DNA of 64,000 nucleotides, taken from the NCBI RefSeq assembly GCF_902381825.1, contig NZ_LR698973.1:960053-1024052 (forward strand). Direction: 5' to 3'. Under the pieces are notes generated by a model. The model saw only the letters and a program-made list of their open reading frames with translations. It was not told the DNA's origin and did not search any database. Below are positions 25,070 through 35,065 of this stretch, piece by piece. The DNA is from Pseudocoprococcus catus (GTDB lineage: Bacteria; Bacillota; Clostridia; Lachnospirales; Lachnospiraceae). Each line of letters begins with the position of its first letter. Position 1 is the stretch's first letter. Position numbers and translations under genes: made by a program.

Positions 25070-26368
25070 ATAGCCGGAACAATTCGATTTTTTGACCTGT
25101 TCAGTGGAATCGGAGGATTCCGAGAAGGGCTGCACAGGGCAGGGGGCTTCACCTGTGTCGGACACTGTGAAGCAGATGCATATGCAGACCACAACTACCG
25201 GGTGCTGTTTGATACGGAAGGAGAGTGGTTCTGCAATGACGCAAGAAATATTGAAACAGAACGAATGCCGGACTTTGATCTTTTATGTGCGGGATTTCCT
25301 TGCCAGGCATTCTCAATCGCTGGACGAAGGGAAGGATTTGCCGATGCAAGAGGAACCCTTTTCTTTGAAGTTGCCAGACTGGTTGCAGACAAACGACCTG
25401 CGTATTTTCTCCTTGAAAACGTACCCGGTCTGCTTTCGCATGACAAAGGGCGGACGTTTCACACCATCCTCAGTACGCTATCTGAACTGGGGTATCATGT
25501 CGAATGGAAAGTGCTTAACAGCAAGGATTTCGGAGTCCCCCAGTCAAGGAAGCGGGTGTATATTGTCGGATATCTTGATGGAAGATGTGCCGGAAAAATA
25601 TTACCTTTCCCAAAAGCAAATGGAACAGCTCTTATACAAGTCCATGCTGGCAAACAGGGAGAAAGAGTCTACGCAGAAGAAGGACTGAGCTGCACGCTGA
25701 CCAGCGGGGCTGGTGGTATGGGCGGCAAGACCGGATTATACGAAGTCGGTATCCCAATCAAGGAAAACACCCGAAAAGGATACAAGATGGCCTACGAGGG
25801 GGACAGCATCGATCTCGGATATCCGGGAATCAACAGTCGCAGGGGGAGAGTCGGGCATGAGATCGCCCATACCCTGACGACCGGAAACCAGCAGGGAACA
25901 CTGCATTTTGTAGATATCTCCCCTCCGCCGCTGGTGACAGACGTTGCAAGATGTCTGAATACCAGACAGGATTCCAGCATCCATAACCACAGAGGCGAAA
26001 GTTCCGGGGTGCTGGTGGAAGAACCGCCAAGGGCAGTGCTGACACCGGCCAAGGAAAAAGTCCGCCAGAATGGAAGAAGGATGAAAGAACCGGAAGAGCC
26101 AATGTTCACCATTACGGCAACTGACCGTCATGGAGTGATTTACCACGGCAGAATCCGCAGGCTGACGCCAAGGGAGTGTCTGCGGCTGCAGGGATATCGG
26201 GATGGTCAGATTTCCAAGATGGAAAAAGAAACATCGGATAACCAGCTTTACAAGCAGGCCGGTAATGGTGTCACTGTCAATGTCATTGAAGCAATAGGCA
26301 GAAATTTGAAAGCAGTAGATGAAGAGATCCAAAGCGGCTCACCTGTTCCAGAAGCGAAGGGTGGGTGA
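25070..26368 (+). CDS. DNA (cytosine-5) methyltransferase
   Basis: About 432 residues with all main C5-methyltransferase motifs: FFDLFSGIGGFREG (SAM site), GFPCQAFSIAG (catalytic Cys), LLENVPGL (ENV motif), QSRKRVYIVG (motif VIII) and the C-terminal NQLYKQAGNGVTVNV (motif X). No restriction enzyme gene adjoins it, so it is probably an orphan that protects the element. The start is unusual: a GTG at 25025 lies inside the upstream terminator, and GGGAGG (25061-25066) is followed by CTG ATA GCC, with no standard start before motif I. I annotate from the ATA at 25070, where related genes would be expected to have ATG. Confidence 0.82.
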   Translation: MAGTIRFFDLFSGIGGFREGLHRAGGFTCVGHCEADAYADHNYRVLFDTEGEWFCNDARNIETERMPDFDLLCAGFPCQAFSIAGRREGFADARGTLFFEVARLVADKRPAYFLLENVPGLLSHDKGRTFHTILSTLSELGYHVEWKVLNSKDFGVPQSRKRVYIVGYLDGRCAGKILPFPKANGTALIQVHAGKQGERVYAEEGLSCTLTSGAGGMGGKTGLYEVGIPIKENTRKGYKMAYEGDSIDLGYPGINSRRGRVGHEIAHTLTTGNQQGTLHFVDISPPPLVTDVARCLNTRQDSSIHNHRGESSGVLVEEPPRAVLTPAKEKVRQNGRRMKEPEEPMFTITATDRHGVIYHGRIRRLTPRECLRLQGYRDGQISKMEKETSDNQLYKQAGNGVTVNVIEAIGRNLKAVDEEIQSGSPVPEAKGG

Positions 26369-27324
26369 AGCAGATCGACCTAAAAGACCAGTATTTTGGT
26401 ACAGAGATTGAGATGACAGGTATCAGCCGCTATGATGCGGCTGTTGCGATTGGAAGAATGTTCGGAACAGAGCCATATCATATCCGTTCTTACGATTCCT
26501 GGTGTGTAAAAGATTCAGATGGAAAAACGTGGAAATTTTCAAGAGACAGCAGTATCGACTGTGAAAGGCTGGCAAATGGTACTGTAATAGATGCCGATGG
26601 AGATTATTCGACAGAAATGGTATCCCCGAAATTGGAATATTCGGAAATGGGGAAACTCCAGGAAGTGGTGCGGTGTGTCAAAAACGCAGGTGCTTTTGTC
26701 AATTCATCCTGTGGCATGCATGTCCATGTGGACGCATCCAATCATACACCAAGGAGTCTGAAAAATGCACTGACGATCATGTACTGCAAAGAGGATATTC
26801 TGTTCAAAGCCTTAAATGTACAGACGAGAAGGGAAGATGAGTATTGTCAGAAAGTCCGTCCTATGGTATTGGAGAAGATCCGCCGGATGCCAAACAGCAC
26901 CATCACGATGGAAAAATTCAAAAGGGCATGGTATGAGGGAAATGACGGAAGCTCCGAGCATTACAACTGGACAAGGTATTATGCCTTAAACCTACATGCT
27001 GTTTTTTCCAAGGGAACACTGGAATGGCGTTGTTTTGAAAGCACCCTCCATGCAGGAAAAGTCCGGTCAAACATTACGCTGGCACTGGCCATATCCGCAC
27101 AGGCGATCAACCAATCCTGTACCCATGCCAAAAAGACGGAGATTGGGGATAACCCGGCATTTACATTCCGTACCTTTCTACTTCGTCTCGGATTGATCGG
27201 GGACGAGTATAAAAATGTGCGGAAGCATCTGCTTGTCAATCTGGACGGGGATAAGGCATGGCGGTATGACAAAAGCACCTATGCCTGTCTGCAGAATCCA
27301 AGACGGACAGAAGATGCAAGATAA
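26365..27324 (+). CDS. Amidoligase family protein
   Basis: A 319-residue protein of the putative amidoligase family (glutamine-synthetase-like carboxylate-amine ligases). Diagnostic parts are FGTEIEMTGI near the N-terminus, CGMHVHVDASNHT in the middle, and TLEWRCFEST (about residue 223). The family is thought to form amide or isopeptide bonds using ATP; no substrate is proven. GTG 26365 overlaps the methyltransferase stop. Amidoligases are known to sit beside AIG2-type cyclotransferases, and one lies at 33756, on the other side of the adhesin gene. Confidence 0.8.
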   Translation: MKQIDLKDQYFGTEIEMTGISRYDAAVAIGRMFGTEPYHIRSYDSWCVKDSDGKTWKFSRDSSIDCERLANGTVIDADGDYSTEMVSPKLEYSEMGKLQEVVRCVKNAGAFVNSSCGMHVHVDASNHTPRSLKNALTIMYCKEDILFKALNVQTRREDEYCQKVRPMVLEKIRRMPNSTITMEKFKRAWYEGNDGSSEHYNWTRYYALNLHAVFSKGTLEWRCFESTLHAGKVRSNITLALAISAQAINQSCTHAKKTEIGDNPAFTFRTFLLRLGLIGDEYKNVRKHLLVNLDGDKAWRYDKSTYACLQNPRRTEDAR

Positions 27325-27335
27325 CAGAATAACGA

Positions 27336-27370
27336 GAACAGACCGGCCGGGTGGAAACATCCGGCTGTTC
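27336..27370 (+). promoter_or_regulatory. Hairpin before the adhesin gene
   Basis: GAACAG (27336-27341) with CTGTTC (27365-27370) and CCGG (27347-27350) with CCGG (27361-27364) form one stem with a bulge. No T-run, so an mRNA structure rather than a clear terminator. Confidence 0.4.
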
Positions 27371-27409
27371 TTATGAAAAATGAAGAAAAAGAAGAAAGAG
27401 GTAGAAAAC

Positions 27410-30400
27410 ATGAAGAATAAATATCGATTCAGGCGAATCCTTTCCGGGGTGATGGCCGCAGTTACCATCTTATCCACGGTCATTTCACCGCTGACCGTTT
27501 ATGCTTCAGAAGAGCCGAAAGCGGCAGAACCGCCAGTGTATGAAGCTGTAAAGGATCTGCTGGATGAAAATGAAGTGGTAAAAGCCACCGATTTTGAACT
27601 GGAAGTTGGACAGGAGTTTGATGTTTCCAGTGACCGCACGAATCTGGAAATCGAGGATGAAAGCAAGGTCAATGTGACATTCCAGAAAGCAGAGAATGAC
27701 GCCGGGGAGAGCTTCAGTACCAGCCATGCGGACACTTACCATGCCGTTTATTATGTGGAACCAGTCAACCAGAACCATCCGGTTTATCAGATTGGGAGAA
27801 ACCTGATCGTAAAAGAGCCTGTGGCAGCGTCTCAGAGTGAACCACAGACAGAACAGGCAGTTACAGAAGAGGATACAGGTTCTGATGATGAGGAAGCTGC
27901 CTCGCAGGAAGAAACTGAGACAGAGCCTGTAGAGACAGAAATTGTTGAGCCGGAGACAGCTGAATTTGAAACAGAGGAAGCGGAGACAGAAGAACCGGAA
28001 GAAACAGAACCCGAATTTCAGGACGGACTTTCCGAATCCGAGTTTGATGCTGCATTAGAGGAATCCGAAACAGAAAATACAGCCGATGAAGAATCCGGGC
28101 TGACACTCAGCGATGTCCTGGAGCAGGCAGGGGAACAGGATATTGACCTGATGGCAATGGAAGATGGGGAAACCGTTTCATTCACCGCAGTCAATACCAG
28201 TACAAGGGCAACACAGGACGTAAATGTGACAAGAGGGACTGCATACTATTATGCAGACTACGGTCTGGGTTCCTACGTAACTTATAAATATACTGTAAAA
28301 TTTGGAAACGTGTCTGCAACTGCCTACTGTGTGCAGCCGTCCAAGGCAGGACCAGGGGATGGTGTCTATAAGATTACCAAACTGGGTGACAGCAAAGCAC
28401 TGGCAAAAGTATGCTACTACGGCACAAAAGCATCCGGCGAAAATGGATTTTTCTCAGAGAAACATCCTGATTTTTCCGCTGGAAAACAATTTATCATTGT
28501 CCATCTGGCAGCGTCTTATGCCAATAACAGCGGTGACGCTTTTTCCGGTACGAATGCAACCGGACAGGCTCTTGCAAAAGAACTATATGATTACTGTATG
28601 AGCCAGCCGGAGATCCCGGAAGTGGACATGAGTTTCTCCAATGCAGATGTTACCGCATATATCAGCGGCAACAGCCAGAGAACCGAAGAGATCACCTTTA
28701 AGGCATCTGAACTGCAGACCATCACCATGAAACTGCCGTCCGGTGTCAAACTGCATAACGTGACAACGGGAAAAACAAGCAGTGCAGGTGCATCTGTGGA
28801 GATCTGCGGCGGTACCAAATTCTATTTATCGGCACCGCTGACACAGGCTGTGGATGTCAAAGGGGAATGGTCTGTTACCATGAAGGGAAGCATCATCAAA
28901 GACTATTCCGCTTACAAGATCACAACCGGAAGCGAGACACAGGACCTTGCCCTGGTATTTGGCGAGGGCGTGACCGATGAGAAGTATGTAGATTTTAAAG
29001 TGTCATGGGTAAAACAGGCAACTCTGGAGATCGTAAAGAAGGACCGCAAGAGCAACAAAGCCATCGCAGGTGCAGTTTATGGCGTTTACAGTGACAAGGA
29101 TGGAAAGAACTTGATCACAAAGATGCCGGCCACAGATGCCAACGGAGCTTCCAGCGTTACGATCACCAAAACACAGGATACCGTATACCTGAAAGAGATC
29201 TCCGTACCAAACGGATATCTGCTGGATACCAAAGCCTACGATGTGAAACTGGTCATCGGGGATACTGTAAAACAAACCGTTACCGATGCAGAGCAGATGG
29301 CAAGCCTGACTGTTTATAAATTAGGAGAAGTCCTGACCGGAGCAAAGGTAACTGATGATGATGTTTCCTTTGTTTATACAGAGCAGAGACAGAAAGGTGC
29401 GGTTTATAACGTTTATGCCGCAGCGGACATTGTATCCGCAGATGGAACTGTCATTTATAAAAAAGACGCACTGGTCAAAGCCGGACTTACTACTGGGGAT
29501 GACGGAAGTGCCACACTGGATAATCTATATCTGGGAAAATATGTGGTAAAAGAAATGCAGGCACCACAAAATCTGGTATGCACAGGAGAAAGCCAGGAGA
29601 TCACACTTTCCTATGCCGGAAGCAATGTAGAGAAAGTCATGGGAAGCGTAACATTCAAAAATGCCCGCCAGAAAGCAAGCGTGAGTGTATATAAACAGGA
29701 TAAAGAAACTAAGAAATATCTTCCGGGAGGTACCTATGGTCTGTATGCCGGAAATGACATCAAAGCAGCGGACGGAACCGTTGTGGTCAAGAAAGATACC
29801 CTCATTGAGAAGACAGTGACCGGAACAGACGGAAAAGCCGTATATCAGGCAGACCTGCCGATCGCCAACAGCTACTACATGAAAGAGGTGGCTGCACCGG
29901 CCGGATATACCAGAAACAGTGAGGATGTGTACTCTTTTACGTTCCAGTACACCACAGACAAAGAGGCAACCGTTTCTTTCAGCCACACGTTCCAGAACGA
30001 GCGTGTCAATGCGAAGATCAAACTGGTAAAAGAGGATTCCGAAACCGGAAAGACTGCACAGGGAGATGCAACCCTTGAGGGTGCGGTTTACGGACTGTAT
30101 GCCCGTGAGGATATCGTTCATCCGGATGGACAGACAGGTGTCCTTTACCCGGCAGGAACGCAGATTGCAACCCTGACTACGGATGCAGATGGAAATGCAG
30201 AAGTCGCAGACCTCTATCTCGGAAAGTATTACGTGAAAGAATTGACGCCGCCTGTTGGATATCTGGCAGACCCGGAAGAACATGATCTGGAGTGTAATGA
30301 CGAGGGAGATCTGGTTCAGACGGTAGAACGTACCGCAACTTCTCTGGAAGATGTGATCAAACAGCCGTTCCAGGTCATTAAAGCAGCCAACAATGGTAAG

Positions 30401-33400
30401 ACCGATGCCGATCTGTTAAAAGGTGTGGGATTCAGTGCATATCTGGAGAGCAGCCTGAAGAAAAATAAGGACGGTTCCTATGACTTTGCATCTGCAACTC
30501 CGGTTGTACTGACCGCAGACGGACAGACAGAAATGTTCACGGATGAGCGTGGATATGCATGCTCCATTCCGCTTGCATACGGAACCTACATTGTAAGGGA
30601 GACCACCACACCGCACAACTTCACGCCAGTCGATGATTTTAAGGTTGTGATCTCAGAGAACTATCCGGATCAGCCGCAGGTATGGCGTGTGCTTCTGGAT
30701 AAAGAGTTTGAAGCAAAATTAAAGATCATCAAAAAAGACGATGAGACAAAGAAATCTGTCCTGGTTCCGAATACCGAGTTCAAGGTATACGATTTGGACA
30801 ACAAAAAGTATGTGGAACAGGTAACCACTTACCCATCCACTACGGTACATAAATCTTATTTTACCGATGAAAATGGATACCTGATCCTGCCGCAGAATCT
30901 TGCTTGTGGAAATTACCGCATCGAAGAAGTGACTGCACCAGATGGATATACCCACAGCACCAATACCGTGGAAATCAAGGTAGACAGTGATACCGCATAC
31001 CAGGAAGATCCGGTCAGCGGTGACCTGATCATCGAGGTGGATTTTGAGAACCACCCAGCTAAGGGCAGACTGACCATCCGCAAAGAAGGCGAAGTAGTCA
31101 AAGGTTTTGATAAAGATTTTACTTATGAGGAAGCCAGCCTTGCAGGAGCCGTGTTTGAAGTTTACGCCTCCGAGGATATCTATACCGCAGACCATCAGAC
31201 AGATGAGAACGGCAACCGTTATCTGGAATATGCCAAGGACACACTGGTGGCAACGGTAACGACCGATGAAACCGGAAGTGCCGTAATCGAGAATCTTCCG
31301 CTCGGAAAATACCGTGTAGAAGAGAAAAAAGCACCGGAAGGATACACCTGGAATGCCAAAGGAGAAGAGGTAACCTTTACCTATGCCGGACAGGATACCC
31401 CGGTTGTAGACGAAGAAGTGACATTTACCAATGAACGCCAGAAGGTAAGCATCACCGTGGAAAAACAGGATGCAGAAACCGGAAGCGTGGTAGCTGGAGC
31501 CGTCTTTGGTCTTTATAATAAGAATGAGATCAAATCCGGTGACAATGTAATCGTGAAAGCGGACACCTTATTACAGGAGATTACAAGCGATGAAAAGGGA
31601 CAGGCACACTTCACCCTGGACCTGCCGCTTGGAACTTATTATGTAAAAGAAATTTCTGCACCGGACGGTTTTGTATCCTCTGATGAGGTACTGGAATTTG
31701 ATGCCACCTATCAGGGACAAGACATCCAGACCATTAAACTGAAATCGATTAAGAAGAACCAGCCGACGACCATCGAGGTGACAAAATCCGATCTGACCAC
31801 AGGCGTGGAGTTGAACGGAGCATCCCTTTCTGTTCTGGATGAGGATGGAAACGTGATCGACAGCTGGACTTCCGTAAAGGATGAGCCTCATGTGATCAAA
31901 TATCTGACTGTTGGAAAAACCTATATCCTCCGTGAATCCCTTGCACCGCATGGTTATTTAAAGACTACGGATGTGAAATTCACCATCGAGGATACCGCAG
32001 AAATACAGAAAGTGGAAATGCAGGACCATGTACCGAAAGCACTGCTGATCGTAAACAAGAAGGGCGAATTCCTCGATAAGATCACCCTGCTGGATAACGT
32101 CAAAGGTGTTGTGGAACATTTCTTTGAGTACATTACAGGAAGCCTGACAGACGTTACCTTCGAAATCCGTGCTGCCGAAGATATCAAAGCAGCTGATGGC
32201 GTAAGCCCGGACTATTATTCCAAGGACGAACTGGTAGCAACTGTAACTACCGATGCAAACGGTGTTGCAGAAGTATCTGACCTTCCGGTTGGAAAATATT
32301 ATGTCAAAGAGGTAGGCACAGCATATGGTTATATCCTGGATGAAGAACCACGATATGTAGATCTTTCCTACCGCGATCAGGATACCCCGGTTGTCGTATA
32401 CGATGAGGACTGGCAGAACAACCGCCAGAAGGTGAAAGTGAACGTCCTGAAGAAAGAAAAGGATACCGACCGTGTATTAAAAGGCGGCATCTTTGGATTG
32501 TACACTAGGAACGACATCCTGTCCGCATCTGGAAAGGTGCTGATGGAAGCAGATACCCTGATCGAGTTAAAAACAACAGATGTAGATGGAAAGATTTCCT
32601 TTATTGCAGACCTGCCGATTGACGGAACCTATTATGTGAAGGAGCTGTATGCACCGGATGGATTTGTCACCACCGGAGAAGAACAGGAATTTGTTTTTGA
32701 GTACCAGGGGGATAAAGAAGCAGAAGCATCCTATGAATTTGTATTTGAAGATGAGCCGACAACCGTGGAGCTTTCCAAAACCGATCTGACCACGGGCGAG
32801 GAACTGCCGGGAGCCAGATTACAGCTGACGGATGAAAACGGGGCTGTTGTTGAGGAATGGACATCCACCAAGGAGCCGCACATCATCAAAGAACTGGTTG
32901 TAGGAAAATCTTACACCCTGACAGAAAACAAGCCGGCCGATGGATATGCCACTGCGGAAAGCATCACATTCACCGTAGAGAATACTGCGGAGATCCAGAA
33001 ACAGGTAATGGAAGATGACGTGACCAAAGTGGAGATCAGCAAAACGGATATTACCGGAGATAATGAGATCGAAGGAGCCAAACTGACCATCACAGATGAA
33101 AATGGCAACATCGTAGAAACCTGGACTTCCGGTAAAGAGCCGCATTATATCGAAAAACTTCCGATTGGTAAATACATCCTGAAAGAAGAGCAGGCTCCAA
33201 ACGGTTATGTCGTTGCAGAGGAGATCACCTTCGAGGTGGCAGATACCGCAGAGATCCAGAAGGTAGCCATGAAAGATGACACCGCAAAGGGACGCCTGAT
33301 CATTGAGAAAACAGATAAGGATACCGGAGCAGCACTGAAAGATGCAGAATTTGAACTGAGGGATGCGGATGGCAAAGTGGTAGAAACCCTAACCACTGAT

Positions 33401-33754
33401 GAAAACGGCCATGCAACCAGCGGACTGCTTGCAATCGGAACTTATAAGGACGGCAAATTTGATAAGACAGCCACCTATTATCTGGTTGAGACAAAAGCAC
33501 CGGAGGGCTATCAGCTGGATGAGATCAAACATGAGGTGACATTTACCTATGTAGATGACAAAACTCCAGTGATCGAAGTCATCCAGAAAGTGACGAACGA
33601 GAAGCTGCCGGAGGATACCCCGTCTGCAAGCAACCCGAAAACAGGTGATGACACCAACCTCTGGATTCCGGCCCTGTGCCTGATTCTTTCCGCAGGCGGT
33701 CTGATTGGTATGAGTGTGGCATCCAGAAGAAAGAAGAAAAAAGGGGGCAGATAG
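27410..33754 (+). CDS. Giant cell-wall-anchored adhesin: thioester domain plus Cna_B/SpaA repeats
   Basis: A 2,114-residue surface protein: signal peptide (FRRILSGVMAAVTILSTVIS), a Glu/Thr-rich acidic region (about 150-230), a probable thioester domain with TAYCVQPSK (Cys307) and a Gln in KQFIIVHLAASY (Gln360), then about 14 Cna_B/SpaA-type repeats. Most repeats open with a Lys strand and GAVYGLY-like core and end with an E-x-x-AP-x-GY turn, the setting for intramolecular Lys-Asn isopeptide bonds. The C-terminus has the sorting signal NPKTGDD, a hydrophobic helix and RRKKKKGGR. NPKTG suits class B-like sortase, encoded two genes downstream. ATG 27410 has AGAGGTAG upstream. Likely role: covalent adhesion to host or partner cells during conjugation. 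Confidence 0.88.
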   Translation: MKNKYRFRRILSGVMAAVTILSTVISPLTVYASEEPKAAEPPVYEAVKDLLDENEVVKATDFELEVGQEFDVSSDRTNLEIEDESKVNVTFQKAENDAGESFSTSHADTYHAVYYVEPVNQNHPVYQIGRNLIVKEPVAASQSEPQTEQAVTEEDTGSDDEEAASQEETETEPVETEIVEPETAEFETEEAETEEPEETEPEFQDGLSESEFDAALEESETENTADEESGLTLSDVLEQAGEQDIDLMAMEDGETVSFTAVNTSTRATQDVNVTRGTAYYYADYGLGSYVTYKYTVKFGNVSATAYCVQPSKAGPGDGVYKITKLGDSKALAKVCYYGTKASGENGFFSEKHPDFSAGKQFIIVHLAASYANNSGDAFSGTNATGQALAKELYDYCMSQPEIPEVDMSFSNADVTAYISGNSQRTEEITFKASELQTITMKLPSGVKLHNVTTGKTSSAGASVEICGGTKFYLSAPLTQAVDVKGEWSVTMKGSIIKDYSAYKITTGSETQDLALVFGEGVTDEKYVDFKVSWVKQATLEIVKKDRKSNKAIAGAVYGVYSDKDGKNLITKMPATDANGASSVTITKTQDTVYLKEISVPNGYLLDTKAYDVKLVIGDTVKQTVTDAEQMASLTVYKLGEVLTGAKVTDDDVSFVYTEQRQKGAVYNVYAAADIVSADGTVIYKKDALVKAGLTTGDDGSATLDNLYLGKYVVKEMQAPQNLVCTGESQEITLSYAGSNVEKVMGSVTFKNARQKASVSVYKQDKETKKYLPGGTYGLYAGNDIKAADGTVVVKKDTLIEKTVTGTDGKAVYQADLPIANSYYMKEVAAPAGYTRNSEDVYSFTFQYTTDKEATVSFSHTFQNERVNAKIKLVKEDSETGKTAQGDATLEGAVYGLYAREDIVHPDGQTGVLYPAGTQIATLTTDADGNAEVADLYLGKYYVKELTPPVGYLADPEEHDLECNDEGDLVQTVERTATSLEDVIKQPFQVIKAANNGKTDADLLKGVGFSAYLESSLKKNKDGSYDFASATPVVLTADGQTEMFTDERGYACSIPLAYGTYIVRETTTPHNFTPVDDFKVVISENYPDQPQVWRVLLDKEFEAKLKIIKKDDETKKSVLVPNTEFKVYDLDNKKYVEQVTTYPSTTVHKSYFTDENGYLILPQNLACGNYRIEEVTAPDGYTHSTNTVEIKVDSDTAYQEDPVSGDLIIEVDFENHPAKGRLTIRKEGEVVKGFDKDFTYEEASLAGAVFEVYASEDIYTADHQTDENGNRYLEYAKDTLVATVTTDETGSAVIENLPLGKYRVEEKKAPEGYTWNAKGEEVTFTYAGQDTPVVDEEVTFTNERQKVSITVEKQDAETGSVVAGAVFGLYNKNEIKSGDNVIVKADTLLQEITSDEKGQAHFTLDLPLGTYYVKEISAPDGFVSSDEVLEFDATYQGQDIQTIKLKSIKKNQPTTIEVTKSDLTTGVELNGASLSVLDEDGNVIDSWTSVKDEPHVIKYLTVGKTYILRESLAPHGYLKTTDVKFTIEDTAEIQKVEMQDHVPKALLIVNKKGEFLDKITLLDNVKGVVEHFFEYITGSLTDVTFEIRAAEDIKAADGVSPDYYSKDELVATVTTDANGVAEVSDLPVGKYYVKEVGTAYGYILDEEPRYVDLSYRDQDTPVVVYDEDWQNNRQKVKVNVLKKEKDTDRVLKGGIFGLYTRNDILSASGKVLMEADTLIELKTTDVDGKISFIADLPIDGTYYVKELYAPDGFVTTGEEQEFVFEYQGDKEAEASYEFVFEDEPTTVELSKTDLTTGEELPGARLQLTDENGAVVEEWTSTKEPHIIKELVVGKSYTLTENKPADGYATAESITFTVENTAEIQKQVMEDDVTKVEISKTDITGDNEIEGAKLTITDENGNIVETWTSGKEPHYIEKLPIGKYILKEEQAPNGYVVAEEITFEVADTAEIQKVAMKDDTAKGRLIIEKTDKDTGAALKDAEFELRDADGKVVETLTTDENGHATSGLLAIGTYKDGKFDKTATYYLVETKAPEGYQLDEIKHEVTFTYVDDKTPVIEVIQKVTNEKLPEDTPSASNPKTGDDTNLWIPALCLILSAGGLIGMSVASRRKKKKGGR

Positions 33755-33755
33755 G

Positions 33756-34253
33756 CTGAAACAATTATATTTTGCGTATGGAAGCAACATGGATCTGGAC
33801 CAGATGGCATATCGGTGCCCAAAGGCGGAGGTGGTAGAAACCGTCCGCCTGGAGGGGTATCGGCTGACCTTTGCAGCCGCAGGAAGCGGTCTTGCCACCA
33901 TCTTCCCGGAAGAGGGAAGCCATGTGGACGGCGTCCTCTGGTCACTGACCGGGGACTGCGAAAAGAGCCTGGATCTTTATGAAGGCTATCCTGATTTTTA
34001 CGACAAACAGGAAATCACCGTCAAGAATAAAGGCGGAAGAGAGATCAAAGCCATTGTCTATATCATGACAAAAGATTACATGCAGAACTTTAATCCGCCC
34101 GGACGGTCGTACCTGACTGGGATCTTAAAGGGCTGCAGACAGAACCAAATCCCGACAGAGCCGATCCTGAAAGCAGCAAGGAAACCGCCTGTGCCGGGAA
34201 AGACGCAGAAGAGTCAGCCAAAGAAGCAGAGAAAAGCCGGACAGGAACGATGA
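33756..34253 (+). CDS. AIG2/GGCT-like gamma-glutamylcyclotransferase family protein
   Basis: About 165 residues. The N-terminus LYFAYGSNMDLDQM is the diagnostic AIG2/GGCT phosphate/substrate loop, and ATIFPEEGSHVDGVLW and LYEGYPDFY follow as in the family. A catalytic Glu near LDLYEGYP is plausible. It may cleave gamma-glutamyl amine bonds and so reverse or trim products of the amidoligase. The expected N-terminal Met position is a CTG (33756) one base after the adhesin stop, with AGGGGG upstream. A GTG at 33714 lies inside the adhesin gene. A Lys/Gln-rich basic tail follows the domain. It overlaps the sortase start (ATGA). Confidence 0.8.
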   Translation: MKQLYFAYGSNMDLDQMAYRCPKAEVVETVRLEGYRLTFAAAGSGLATIFPEEGSHVDGVLWSLTGDCEKSLDLYEGYPDFYDKQEITVKNKGGREIKAIVYIMTKDYMQNFNPPGRSYLTGILKGCRQNQIPTEPILKAARKPPVPGKTQKSQPKKQRKAGQER

Positions 34254-35065
34254 AGAAAAAACCAAAGACAGGAATCTTACAGAGGTTTTTCAAGATCATC
34301 TGCCTTGCAGTGACGCTGACAAGTGCCGGGTTTCTGATTTACCACATGGTATATCTTCCAATGGAGAACAAAAAGCTGGTGGCAGAGCTGAAAGGGAATT
34401 TCCCGGAGCCGGAAGCTCCGGGAGCCTCAGGCTCTGAAAAGAAAGAACAACCAGCTGGAAGAAAATGCCCGGTGGCTGCGGTAGACCTTGTTTCTCTTCG
34501 GGAACAATATCCGGATGTGCAGGGATGGCTGACAATACCGGACACCGGGATTGATTACCCAGTGCTTCAGTCCGAACAGGAGAATGGGGAGTTTTACCTG
34601 AAACGGAATTACAAAAAGGAATATGACATCAACGGAAGCCTGTTTTTACAGGCAGACTGCAAAGTGTCTGAAAGTCGGAACCTTATCATTTACGGTCACA
34701 ACATGAACAGTGGAGCGATGTTCGGAAATCTGGACTTATATACAGATGAAACATATTATCAGGAGCATCCCTTTGCTTATCTTCAGACAGAGGATAGCAT
34801 TCAGGAATACCAAATCGTCACAGTGCAGAAAGCAGACCGGGATCTGTTCCCGTTCCAGCAGCAACTCCCTGATGCGGAGGCCGTGCAGGAATACTTAAAA
34901 GCCGCCAAGCGGAGGGAAGTGTTCGAAACGGGGGATGATTACCTGAAGGGTATATGTGATAAGGTCTTAACGCTCATATCGTGTTCGTATGAATGGAGCG
35001 GTGCCAGGAACATCGTCCTTGCCGTGCCGGTTTCCGGGGCAGTGTGGAGTCAGAAGTGTTCGTAA
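34250..35065 (+). CDS. srtB: Class B sortase
   Basis: A 271-residue membrane-anchored transpeptidase. N-terminal helix FKIICLAVTLTSAGFLIYH, then a Pro/Glu/Gly linker and the sortase barrel with LTIPDTGIDYPVLQ. Catalytic triad: His150 in IIYGHNMNSG, Cys245 in LISCSYEW and Arg253 in GARNIVLAV. The domain plan and SYEW after Cys identify class B. It is expected to anchor the NPKTG-type adhesin encoded upstream. The start overlaps the cyclotransferase stop. Confidence 0.88.
   Translation: MKKKPKTGILQRFFKIICLAVTLTSAGFLIYHMVYLPMENKKLVAELKGNFPEPEAPGASGSEKKEQPAGRKCPVAAVDLVSLREQYPDVQGWLTIPDTGIDYPVLQSEQENGEFYLKRNYKKEYDINGSLFLQADCKVSESRNLIIYGHNMNSGAMFGNLDLYTDETYYQEHPFAYLQTEDSIQEYQIVTVQKADRDLFPFQQQLPDAEAVQEYLKAAKRREVFETGDDYLKGICDKVLTLISCSYEWSGARNIVLAVPVSGAVWSQKCS

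Noticed and set aside
24675..25082. Leu-rich minus-strand ORFs over the acidic RHH tail and the adhesin
   Set aside because: They are complements of Glu/Pro-rich coding sequence and lack ribosome sites.
28990..33600. Repeated DNA in the adhesin as a CRISPR or tandem repeat array
   Set aside because: The repeats are protein domains of about 90-120 codons with diverged DNA; there are no short direct repeats with spacers.
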